Assembly (NCBI GenBank): GCA_023414985.1
Contig: JAEZLY010000202.1
Span: 1 to 19,347 of the forward strand
Direction: 5' to 3'
Source of the DNA: Bacillota bacterium
GTDB taxonomy: Bacteria > Bacillota > Clostridia > Lachnospirales > Lachnospiraceae
DNA: 19,347 bases
In this document: in pieces, positions 1 to 6,685 of the stretch
Position numbering within the stretch: the first letter of the stretch is position 1
Layout: every line of letters starts with the position of its first letter
Translations under genes and position numbers: made by a program
The notes under the pieces: model-generated
Seen by the model: only the letters and a program-made list of their open reading frames with translations
Told to the model about the DNA's origin: nothing
The model's database searches: none

Positions 1-1848
1 GTGCCATACATACCCGGGTTCCGTTGTCGGATCGAATGGATATAGATTCTCGCCCGGTTTGACACCTCCTGTCGGAACATCCTGCGGTGCAAAACGTACT
101 CTAATTCGGGTTACCTGATTCGGGTTCATTCTAACAGTATCTTTCCATCCTAATTCATTATCATCAGGCTTGATTGGGCCACTTGGGGATAGGAATGGTT
201 CGACAGGTACTTCAATGGTTGGATGCATTAATGGTACCGTCCCGTTCATCTCTTCCCATTTTTTCATATATCCGGCAGCATCATAATCCTGGCGGTTTAG
301 CAACTGGAATTGTACCAGATGCAGATGAATAGGGTGTGTATCCATGGTCAGATTAGCGATCACCCATTCTTCTGTAGATCCGACTCTTGGAGTTTCAGAG
401 ATAGGTGACATCCACATTTGTCCGTTTAATACTATCATTGTAGGACCATCCGGTGTCGTTACCTCGTTCAATGTTAAAATTCTTTTAGTATCAGGTCTTA
501 ATAATGGGATGGTATTTAGCTTGCAGGGAAGCTTTTTCGGTTTCTTAGGCATCGGTGCATCGACAGGAACTGTAAATTGCATAATCTGTCCGACAGTATT
601 ATAATCAGCACTGTCTCCATCCGGGAAAGGAGCATTCGCATCATTGAGTAACCTGACTTTTGTTCCCGGAGTTAGTTGCGAAAAATCGATTACTATATCT
701 GCACGCTCTCCCGGTGCTATCAGTAAGGAAGTTAATTCTACCGGTTTTGGTAAGAAACCGCCATCAGTGCCTATTTGAATAAATGACATATCATTGGACA
801 TTTTTAAATTATAAAATCGTGCATTGGATCCGTTTAGTATGCGGAAACGGTATTGGTGACGATCAACATTAAGATTTGGCCATACCTTACCATTCACCAT
901 GATGGTATCTCCGAAAAATTCCGGATTCCAATAAGGGTGAATATCCGGAATATTCCCAACATTCGTAAACAGGAACGATCCATCCGTATTAAACATTCGA
1001 TCCTGTATCGCCAGTGGAATTTCATACTTACCTGATGGTAGATATAATTTCTCATCCGGACTGGTGTGATCTTTATCCCTAAGCAGGTAAAAACCGGCCA
1101 AACCTGCATAAACATTTAACCTTGTAATGCCCATCGTATGATCATGATACCAAAGCGTAGCAGACTGCTGTTGATTCGGATAGTAGTATTGAGATGTTTG
1201 ATAATTCGGTCCACGTTTCCCATCAAAAGTAAACCAAGCTTCAGGGTAGCCATCATTGATCGATTCATTCTCTCCGCCATGTAAATGCGTAACGATTGGT
1301 ATAGGAAATTGAGCACGTCGAAAGCCCGGAGGAAATGCAGGCCAGGGCTTAGGGACATGATGCATCGGCATATGATTCGGGTTAGCCCAGTGTAATGTAG
1401 GGTCAACCGCAAAAAGGTGCTTTCCCCTCAATTTGTTAATCCATTTCACTTTTACCGGTATATCCCGAATTGCTTCAAAAGTAGCTCCGGGTGCACTCCT
1501 GGAATACTTTGCTTTTCCGGTCTTTTCATCTTCTATCATTCCTCCATAGCCCCAAACTTTCGTCGGCGGCAATCCAGGGGGTAATATCTGCTGCTTAAAT
1601 TCACTGATATCAATGATATAGAAATGCTTTATAAATTTTTTAAACAGATTCCAGCGTCCTGTAATACATGGTTTAAAAACCGGAGGTTTGGATAATTGAT
1701 TAACATATTTGGGTATATCCTTCGGATCCAGCTTCGTTGGCTGATTAGTCTGATTGTCCTGTTCTTTTTGATTTAACTTGCTCAATTTATAATCCAGTAA
1801 AATATTCTTAATGTTATAATACTTATTCATCGCATAATAAAGTAACAT
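1..1848 (-). CDS. cotA: CotA-like multicopper oxidase (spore-coat laccase / bilirubin oxidase type), 3' end cut by window edge
   Basis: One uninterrupted frame of 616 codons runs off the left edge. Multicopper oxidases of this type couple oxidation of phenols or bilirubin to four-electron reduction of O2. Three of the four copper motifs are visible: THLHGG (His188, His190), WYHDHTMG (His235, His237) and HPIHLHLVQF (His505, His508, His510). The frame ends at GYVWH (His616), exactly where family members continue with the His-Cys-His type 1/type 3 motif. CotA hallmarks such as DGYPEAWF, LNVYAGLAG and VNGKVWP are present. There is no signal peptide or twin-arginine motif, as in CotA. The first ~60 residues are a Lys/Gln/Asn-rich extension longer than in B. 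subtilis CotA. The start at 1848 has GGAAGGAG eight bases upstream. A coat role is inferred from family resemblance; an O2-consuming enzyme in a presumed anaerobe is otherwise unexpected. Confidence 0.93.
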   Translation of the reverse strand, partial: MLLYYAMNKYYNIKNILLDYKLSKLNQKEQDNQTNQPTKLDPKDIPKYVNQLSKPPVFKPCITGRWNLFKKFIKHFYIIDISEFKQQILPPGLPPTKVWGYGGMIEDEKTGKAKYSRSAPGATFEAIRDIPVKVKWINKLRGKHLFAVDPTLHWANPNHMPMHHVPKPWPAFPPGFRRAQFPIPIVTHLHGGENESINDGYPEAWFTFDGKRGPNYQTSQYYYPNQQQSATLWYHDHTMGITRLNVYAGLAGFYLLRDKDHTSPDEKLYLPSGKYEIPLAIQDRMFNTDGSFLFTNVGNIPDIHPYWNPEFFGDTIMVNGKVWPNLNVDRHQYRFRILNGSNARFYNLKMSNDMSFIQIGTDGGFLPKPVELTSLLIAPGERADIVIDFSQLTPGTKVRLLNDANAPFPDGDSADYNTVGQIMQFTVPVDAPMPKKPKKLPCKLNTIPLLRPDTKRILTLNEVTTPDGPTMIVLNGQMWMSPISETPRVGSTEEWVIANLTMDTHPIHLHLVQFQLLNRQDYDAAGYMKKWEEMNGTVPLMHPTIEVPVEPFLSPSGPIKPDDNELGWKDTVRMNPNQVTRIRVRFAPQDVPTGGVKPGENLYPFDPTTEPGYVWH

Positions 1849-1862
1849 ATTTATATCTCCTT

Positions 1863-1898
1863 CCAATATTGTCATATTATTACATATGATAATATTGG
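1863..1898 (-). promoter_or_regulatory. AT-rich inverted repeat overlapping the oxidase ribosome-binding site
   Basis: The arms 1863-1877 and 1884-1898 are 15 bases each, match at 14 of 15 positions, and are separated by 6 bases. The lower arm shares two G residues with the GGAAGGAG ribosome site (1857-1864). It could be a repressor operator, or an RNA hairpin that partly hides the ribosome site. The sequence CATATGTAA within it, with an AC 17 bases upstream, resembles a sporulation sigma-K promoter (AC ... CATAnnnTA) with one mismatch; this is weak evidence. The repeat is seen directly; its function is inference. Confidence 0.5.
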
Positions 1899-1970
1899 CT
1901 AAAAGGTGTGTAATTGCGACAAACATACGAACATAGTTATTTTGATCTCTTGTTCGTTATAGGTAATAGA

Positions 1971-2004
1971 AAGAGCCCTGTAAACGTTAATTTACAGGGC
2001 TCTT
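1971..2004 (-). terminator. Intrinsic terminator downstream of dapL
   Basis: A perfect 14-bp stem (1971-1984 with 1991-2004) closes a 6-base loop. It lies 35 bases past the dapL stop. On the minus strand it is followed by TTTCTATT, a modest U-tract; on the plus strand it is followed by seven T, so it could also stop plus-strand transcription. It separates the dap genes from the oxidase gene. Confidence 0.8.
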
Positions 2005-2038
2005 TTTTTACAGGGTCAACAGGACAACAGGTTTCATC

Positions 2039-3253
2039 CTATAGCTTTTTAATTCTCTCAATCGCTTCCAGGGTGCTCTCATAGGTACCGAACGCCGTCA
2101 GCCTGAAATAGCCTTCGCCGCTGGGACCGAAGCCCGAACCGGGGGTACCGACAACATTTGCCTTGTCCAATAAATAATCGAAAAACTCCCAGGAGGTCAT
2201 GCCCTTCGGTACTTCCAACCAGATATAAGGTGCATTGACACCACCGGATACGGAGTAACCGGCACTGTTCAGTCCCTCTCTGATTACCTTTGCATTATTC
2301 ATATAATAAGCAATCTGCTCCTTGGTCTGCTTCTTTCCCTGCTCCGTATAAACTGCCGCACCGGCATACTGGGTAATATACGGTGCACCGTTGAATTTTG
2401 TACCGTGGCGTCTTGCCCAGAGGCTGTTTAAGGATACGTCACCGCATTTCAATTCCTTTGGAATGACGGTAAAGCCCAATCTCGTCCCGGTAAAGCCTGC
2501 ATTCTTGGAAAAGCTGCGAAGCTCGATGGCGCAGGTCTTAGCACCCTCGCATTCATAGATGGTATGAGGAACATTATCCTCTGAGATATAAGCTTCATAA
2601 GCAGCGTCGTAGATAATGACAGCTCCTACCTTGTTGGCATAATCCACCCATTTCTGCAGCTCAGCCTTGGTGATGGTGGAGCCGGTGGGATTGTTCGGGA
2701 AACAGAGATAAATCAGATCCGGTGTTTCCTTCGGAAGCTCAGGTGTGAAGTTGTTCTCTTTTGTACAGGGCATATAGATGACATTGGTCCATCTGCCGCT
2801 GTCTGTCAGATACTCTCCGGTTCTGCCCGCCATGACATTAGAATCTACATACACCGGATACACGGGATCGCAAACCGCTATCTTATTATTTACGTCAAAG
2901 ATCTCTTGAATATTACCGGAATCACTCTTTGCACCGTCACTGATAAAAATCTCATCAATCGCAATGTCTACTCCACGTGTTTTAAAATCCTGCTCTGCAA
3001 TGGCACTGCGCAGGAATTCATAGCCCAGATCGGGAGCATAGCCCTTGAAGGTCTCCTTCTTCCCCATATGGTCAACAGCCACATGAAGGGCATCAATCAC
3101 TGCCGGAGCCAGAGGAAGGGTTACATCTCCGATTCCCAGGCGGATGATCTTCTTGTCCGGGTGCAGTTCCGTAAATTCCTTCACCTTTTTGCCGATCGTG
3201 GAGAAGAGGTAGCTTCCGGGTAACTTCAGATAATTTTCATTGATTTTAAACAT
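2039..3253 (-). CDS. dapL: LL-diaminopimelate aminotransferase
   Basis: This PLP enzyme of the class I/II aminotransferase fold converts tetrahydrodipicolinate directly to LL-2,6-diaminopimelate with glutamate as amino donor, bypassing the acyl-blocked DapD/DapC/DapE steps. The protein is 404 residues, the usual length. PLP motifs are visible: SDGAKSDSGN near 105-114, CFPNNPTGS at 184-192, YDAAYEAY at 215-222 and SFSKNAGFTGTRLG with the Schiff-base lysine at Lys250. The N-terminus MFKINENYLKLPGSYLF is typical. An in-frame ATG at 3262 is also possible, but the GGAAAGG ribosome site sits 1 base from it and 10 bases from the ATG at 3253, so 3253 is preferred. It follows dapF in the same direction (117 bases between the genes) but has its own promoter. 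The product LL-DAP is the substrate of DapF. Confidence 0.96.
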   Translation of the reverse strand: MFKINENYLKLPGSYLFSTIGKKVKEFTELHPDKKIIRLGIGDVTLPLAPAVIDALHVAVDHMGKKETFKGYAPDLGYEFLRSAIAEQDFKTRGVDIAIDEIFISDGAKSDSGNIQEIFDVNNKIAVCDPVYPVYVDSNVMAGRTGEYLTDSGRWTNVIYMPCTKENNFTPELPKETPDLIYLCFPNNPTGSTITKAELQKWVDYANKVGAVIIYDAAYEAYISEDNVPHTIYECEGAKTCAIELRSFSKNAGFTGTRLGFTVIPKELKCGDVSLNSLWARRHGTKFNGAPYITQYAGAAVYTEQGKKQTKEQIAYYMNNAKVIREGLNSAGYSVSGGVNAPYIWLEVPKGMTSWEFFDYLLDKANVVGTPGSGFGPSGEGYFRLTAFGTYESTLEAIERIKKL

Positions 3254-3287
3254 GTCAATCATACCTTTCCGAGACGAATTTATTATA

Positions 3288-3316
3288 TTTATAACCTAAA
3301 ATGCAAAAATATTCAA
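3288..3316 (-). promoter_or_regulatory. Sigma-A type promoter for dapL
   Basis: On the minus strand: TTGAAT (-35), 17-base spacer, TATAAA (-10), ending 35 bases upstream of the dapL start. It lies in the dapF-dapL gap, so dapL can be transcribed alone as well as by read-through from dapF. Confidence 0.6.
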
Positions 3317-3370
3317 GCTATTTCTTTCCGAAATTATCATTTGAAACCATAAATCGAATCCGATATATAA

Positions 3371-4204
3371 CTATACGTCAATCTCACCCTCGAATACCTT
3401 CACGGCTGGCCCGGTCATAAATACGGTGTTTGCCTTTTCATCGTAACGGATCTTTAATTCTCCGCCGAGCAGACTTACCGTAACTTCATTGTCCGTATAT
3501 CCGTTCAGGATACACGCCACAACGCTGGCGCAGGCTCCGGTGCCGCAGGCCAGGGTCTCACCCGAGCCTCTCTCCCAGACACGCATTTTGATATGCTTGC
3601 GGTCAATGATCTGGATAAATTCCGTATTTACCCGCTCCGGAAAGATCTTATGATGCTCGAATTTCGGTCCGATGGTTTCCAAAGCAAGGCTTGCTGTATC
3701 CTCTACAAATACCACCGCATGGGGATTGCCCATGGATACGCAGGTTATCTCATAAACCTGTCCGTCTATCGTAATCGGCTCTTTCCTCAGGATTTCCTTA
3801 TCTGATACCACAGGTATGAGGGAGGGCTTTGTTATCGGAGCTCCCATATCAACTGTTACCCAGGTGACCTCTCCGTTCTCCACCGTTAAGTCAAGCTCCT
3901 TAATTCCGCTTAAGGTCTCAATCTTAAGCTTTTTCTTATCTGTCATCCCTTTATCGTAAACAAATTTCGCAACACAGCGGATTCCATTGCCGCACATCTT
4001 TCCTCTGGATCCGTCATTGTTATACATATCCATCATAAAATCAGCCTTCTCAGAAGGTCTGATCAGAATTAAACCATCGGAGCCTACACCGAAATGCCTG
4101 TCACTCACTTTGATTGCCGTCTCAGGAATATGATCGATCAGTTCTTTCGTACAATCCACATAGACATAATCGTTCCCGCAGCCCTGAAGCTTAGTAAATT
4201 TCAT
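3371..4204 (-). CDS. dapF: Diaminopimelate epimerase
   Basis: This cofactor-free racemase converts LL-diaminopimelate to the meso form used for peptidoglycan and lysine, and for dipicolinate-rich spores via the same branch. The protein is 277 residues, the normal length. The two catalytic cysteines are visible: Cys71 in GKMCGNGIRCVAKF and Cys220 in GETLACGTGACAS, the two-base cysteine pair of the family. The N-terminal signature KLQGCGNDYVYVD and the SMGNPHAV segment (157-164) also fit. The ATG at 4204 is the conserved start; only a weak GAAAGG lies about 13 bases upstream. The gene precedes dapL on the same strand, and the two catalyse consecutive steps. Confidence 0.97.
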   Translation of the reverse strand: MKFTKLQGCGNDYVYVDCTKELIDHIPETAIKVSDRHFGVGSDGLILIRPSEKADFMMDMYNNDGSRGKMCGNGIRCVAKFVYDKGMTDKKKLKIETLSGIKELDLTVENGEVTWVTVDMGAPITKPSLIPVVSDKEILRKEPITIDGQVYEITCVSMGNPHAVVFVEDTASLALETIGPKFEHHKIFPERVNTEFIQIIDRKHIKMRVWERGSGETLACGTGACASVVACILNGYTDNEVTVSLLGGELKIRYDEKANTVFMTGPAVKVFEGEIDV

Positions 4205-4267
4205 ACCAAGTACCCAACCTTTCTTTCATTGTTCATCGTTTCTTTCACGTTCTCTTTACCGATTGTT

Positions 4268-4296
4268 ATTATATCAAAATCTATTCCCCGGGTAAA
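4268..4296 (-). promoter_or_regulatory. Sigma-A type promoter for dapF
   Basis: On the minus strand: TTTACC (-35, 4 of 6 consensus), 17-base spacer, perfect TATAAT (-10), about 63 bases upstream of the dapF start. The long palindrome at 4363-4530 lies just upstream, so it is probably outside the dapF transcript if this is the only promoter. Confidence 0.6.
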
Positions 4297-4362
4297 GCCA
4301 TCCAATGAGAAAAGGCACAATACGGATATCAGGAAGCACAATATGGCACTTTGAGGTGATAA

Positions 4363-4530
4363 TGCCACGAAAGAGAATGGGCTAGTTTCCCTCACACACA
4401 CGTTGGAAGACATACAACTGATTTGTTTGCGACAAACGTACATGAATGTTCGCTTGTCTCACACAAATTCAGCAGCATGTCTTCCAAAGAGTGCATTACG
4501 GGAATACTAGCCCATTCTCTTTCTGTGCCA
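4363..4530. repeat. Long imperfect palindrome, about 168 bases; MITE-like or structured intergenic element
   Basis: The two halves are imperfect reverse complements over almost their whole length, centred near 4444/4445. Perfect blocks include 18 bp (4369-4386 with 4506-4523) and 11 bp (4403-4413 with 4477-4487). A near-perfect GACAAACG / CGCTTGTC pair (4431-4438 with 4451-4458) and ACAT-GA-ATGT form the tip. ATAA occurs directly outside each end (4359-4362 and 4530-4533), which could be a 4-base target duplication or chance. No protein is recognised. Single-stranded DNA or RNA from it would fold into one long hairpin. It fills most of the 392-base gap between the nitR-like gene and dapF. Whether it is repeated elsewhere in the genome cannot be seen here. 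Confidence 0.8.
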
Positions 4531-4596
4531 TAAACAAATTTGAAAAGTCCCTTCGGAAGAGCGCTCAGCGCCTTATGACACTTTTTTTATAAAGCT

Positions 4597-5139
4597 CTAA
4601 AACATCTTCAGTACCATCTCAGCCATCTCAACAAGATTGGTACCGCTGTCCATGCTGTGCTTCTGCAGATAACGGTGTGCTTCATCCTCCGTCATATTAT
4701 TACGATCCATTAATAATAATTTTGCCTTTATAATGGTGGCTTTCTCTTCCTCGCTCCGCTGCTTCGGCTTATCCTTGTCTTTCTTCTTACGTCTCTGGTA
4801 TTGATAAGTCATCATCTGAAGCGTATTAAGAAGATCATGGGTCCTGATTGGCATGGGCAAACAGACGATGTTATTATTCTGACAGTATTCCAGCTTTTCC
4901 GGAGAAGCGATTAAAAGCATTTCAAAGCCCTTAGGAAGATAATTGTTCAATTCACTGAAATGCATATCAGAAAACCGATAGCCGCATACAATGATTCCTT
5001 CATCCAGATCATTGGCATGCGTAATAATCTGCGAGCCTAAGGTACAGGTTTCACTGACATTATATCCATTCCTGATTAGTAGGTTCTTAATGTTATTGGC
5101 GTCTTCCATCTTGGGAAATCCAACAATTATGCTAAACAC
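4597..5139 (-). CDS. nitR: ANTAR-domain RNA-binding antiterminator, NitR-like, paired with glnA
   Basis: A 180-residue protein. Residues 1-115 look like a degenerate response-regulator receiver fold (FSIIVGFPKMEDANNIKNLL); the position expected for the phospho-accepting Asp reads IIVCGYRF, so phosphorylation is unlikely. A charged linker (RRKKKDKDKPKQRSEEEK, ~115-132) leads to a C-terminal ANTAR domain (~133-180). ANTAR proteins bind paired hairpins in leader RNA and prevent termination. The start is GTG at 5139, with GGAGGTG seven bases upstream. It lies 47 bases after glnA on the same strand, so co-transcription is likely. In clostridia a glnA-linked ANTAR protein (NitR) is known to control nitrogen assimilation; assignment here rests on this context and domain order. 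Confidence 0.85.
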   Translation of the reverse strand: MFSIIVGFPKMEDANNIKNLLIRNGYNVSETCTLGSQIITHANDLDEGIIVCGYRFSDMHFSELNNYLPKGFEMLLIASPEKLEYCQNNNIVCLPMPIRTHDLLNTLQMMTYQYQRRKKKDKDKPKQRSEEEKATIIKAKLLLMDRNNMTEDEAHRYLQKHSMDSGTNLVEMAEMVLKMF

Positions 5140-5186
5140 ATCTGTTCACCTCCGTTCCCTGAATTTTTGTAAACGAAAGTGCCCGA

Positions 5187-6515
5187 TTAAACGCGGTACA
5201 GATACTGGTCAATTTCCCATTGCGTAACCTGGGTCCGATAATCCTCCCATTCCACCCGTTTGGCTTCAATATATTTTTTGCTGATATGATTGCCAAGAAC
5301 CTTCTGAATGAAATCACTCTTCTCAAGATCATCAATTGCCTCACAAAGATTGGCCGGCAGACGTCGAACACCGAGTGACTGTCTTTCTTCCGCTGTCAAT
5401 TCGAAGATATTCCGGTCTATACTATCCGGAGGGGTCAGCTTATTCTTAATGCCATCCAGGCCTGCTGCCAGACACACTGCAAGCGTCAGGTAAGGATTGG
5501 CTGCCGGATCGGGACATCTAAGTTCCAGTCTGGTATGTGCACCGCGGTTTGCAGGAACACGGATCAATGGACTGCGATTGCATGCTGACCATGCAATATA
5601 AACCGGTGCTTCATAATTCGGAACCAGTCTTTTATAGGAATTTACCAGTGGATTGGTAATCGCTGTCATGCTTTCGATATGCTTCATAATACCGGCGATG
5701 AACTGATAAGCCTCCTGACTTAAGCCTAGCTTATCGGTCGGATCATCAAAGATATTTCTGCCATCCTTCGTTAAGGACATATTTACATGCATACCGGAGC
5801 CGTCCACCCCATATTTGGGCTTAGGCATGAAGGTGCAATGCAGACCGTGCCGCTTGGCAATGGTTCTGGCAACCAGCTTAAAGGTCATGATATTATCTGC
5901 CGTGGTTAAAGCATTATCATATTTGATATCGATCTCATGCTGGGCAGGAGCCACTTCATGGTGGGAGGCTTCCACGCTGAGGCCCATGTCCTCAAGCGTA
6001 AGTACCATGTCTCGCCGCGCATTTTCACCGAAGTCCAGCGGTCCAAGATCAAAATAGCCTGCTCTTTCATTGGATGTAGTAGTTGGCTGTCCGTTCTCTT
6101 CCATATGATATAGGAAGAATTCCAGTTCGGGACCCACATCAAAGGTATATCCCATCTCTTTCGCCTGCTCTATCGTCTTTCGCAGAATATATCTCGGATC
6201 GCCCTCGAAAGGCTTACCATCCACGGTATAGACGTCGCAGATCAGTCTTGCAACCTTGCCCTGCTGAGGTCTCCAGGGAAAGGTAACATAGGTATCCAGA
6301 TCCGGATAAAGATACATATCGGATTCTTCAATACGAACAAAGCCCTCGATTGATGACCCGTCAAACATACATTCATTATTCAGCGCTCTTTCCAGCTGGC
6401 TGGTCGTAATCGCTACATTCTTCAAATTGCCGAACATGTCGGTGAATTGAAGGCGGATAAATTCCACATCATCCTCTTCCACCATTCTGATAATATCCTG
6501 TTTCGTATACTTCAT
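5187..6515 (-). CDS. glnA: Glutamine synthetase, type I (alpha)
   Basis: Makes glutamine from glutamate, ammonia and ATP in the cytoplasm; active as a dodecamer. The 442 residues match GSI-alpha (B. subtilis GS is about the same length). Motifs: FDGSSIEGF (51-59), metal-site glutamates in GPELEFF (128-134), HHEVAPAQHEID (185-196), KPKYGVDGSGMHVNMS (232-247) and NRGAHTRLELRCPDP (323-337). Arg61 and Glu302 fall where B. subtilis GS has its feedback-inhibition residues. The C-terminal region lacks the adenylylation-tyrosine loop of GSI-beta. The frame opens with GTG at 6524 and ATG at 6521, but AAGGAG (6524-6529) overlaps or crowds these and is 9 bases from the ATG at 6515, which is chosen. First gene of the glnA-nitR unit. 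Confidence 0.97.
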   Translation of the reverse strand: MKYTKQDIIRMVEEDDVEFIRLQFTDMFGNLKNVAITTSQLERALNNECMFDGSSIEGFVRIEESDMYLYPDLDTYVTFPWRPQQGKVARLICDVYTVDGKPFEGDPRYILRKTIEQAKEMGYTFDVGPELEFFLYHMEENGQPTTTSNERAGYFDLGPLDFGENARRDMVLTLEDMGLSVEASHHEVAPAQHEIDIKYDNALTTADNIMTFKLVARTIAKRHGLHCTFMPKPKYGVDGSGMHVNMSLTKDGRNIFDDPTDKLGLSQEAYQFIAGIMKHIESMTAITNPLVNSYKRLVPNYEAPVYIAWSACNRSPLIRVPANRGAHTRLELRCPDPAANPYLTLAVCLAAGLDGIKNKLTPPDSIDRNIFELTAEERQSLGVRRLPANLCEAIDDLEKSDFIQKVLGNHISKKYIEAKRVEWEDYRTQVTQWEIDQYLYRV

Positions 6516-6602
6516 CTTCATCACTCCTTATATTTTCATTTTATGTTATATTGATTATTTTTAAGAATAAAGGGTCTGCAAAGCTGCATTTTCCTATTAC
6601 AT

Positions 6603-6643
6603 AAAAAAGGGCTGAAGTTTCCGAATCCGGAACTCCTTCGCCC
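6603..6643 (-). terminator. Terminator-like hairpin in the glnA leader / end of the dehydrogenase gene
   Basis: On the minus strand: GGGC-GAAG...TTCCG, loop GATT, CGGAA...CTTC-GCCC with small bulges, followed directly by six T. It lies 39 bases past the dehydrogenase stop and starts only about 13 bases after the -10 element of the glnA promoter. So it can end the dehydrogenase transcript and would also be met by every glnA transcript started at that promoter, making it a candidate attenuator for the ANTAR protein encoded downstream. Confidence 0.75.
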
Positions 6644-6655
6644 ATATTACCTAAG

Positions 6656-6685
6656 ATAATAACAGTCGGACTGCTGTTTTGTCAA
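6656..6685 (-). promoter_or_regulatory. Sigma-A promoter for glnA, with a dyad in its spacer
   Basis: Perfect TTGACA (-35) overlaps the TGA stop of the upstream dehydrogenase gene; 18-base spacer; TATTAT (-10). The spacer contains a short dyad, CAGTC-G-GACTG on the plus strand (6663-6673), or alternatively AACAG...CTGTT (6661-6665 with 6674-6678). A protein bound there would block RNA polymerase, so it could be an operator. The promoter is well supported; the operator is speculative. Confidence 0.7.

Noticed and set aside
894..1412. Two short minus-strand open frames suggesting a frameshifted or broken gene
   Set aside because: They are out of frame with the copper oxidase, whose true frame is continuous from 1848 to the window edge with all motifs in place.
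4094..4443. Short open frames across the dapF upstream gap on both strands
   Set aside because: They cross the dapF promoter or one arm of the long palindrome, have no ribosome site and no recognisable protein features.
4534..4596. Terminator for the glnA-nitR unit in the GGCGCTGAGCGC region
   Set aside because: Only very short stems with a 1-base loop, or AAAGT/ACTTT arms far apart, can be drawn, and no T-tract follows on the minus strand.
6609..6680. Paired hexaloop ANTAR recognition hairpins in the glnA leader
   Set aside because: Loops that can be drawn (AGTCCG with a C-A closing mismatch; GGATTC) lack the invariant A1 and G4 of the known motif, and one overlaps the promoter spacer.
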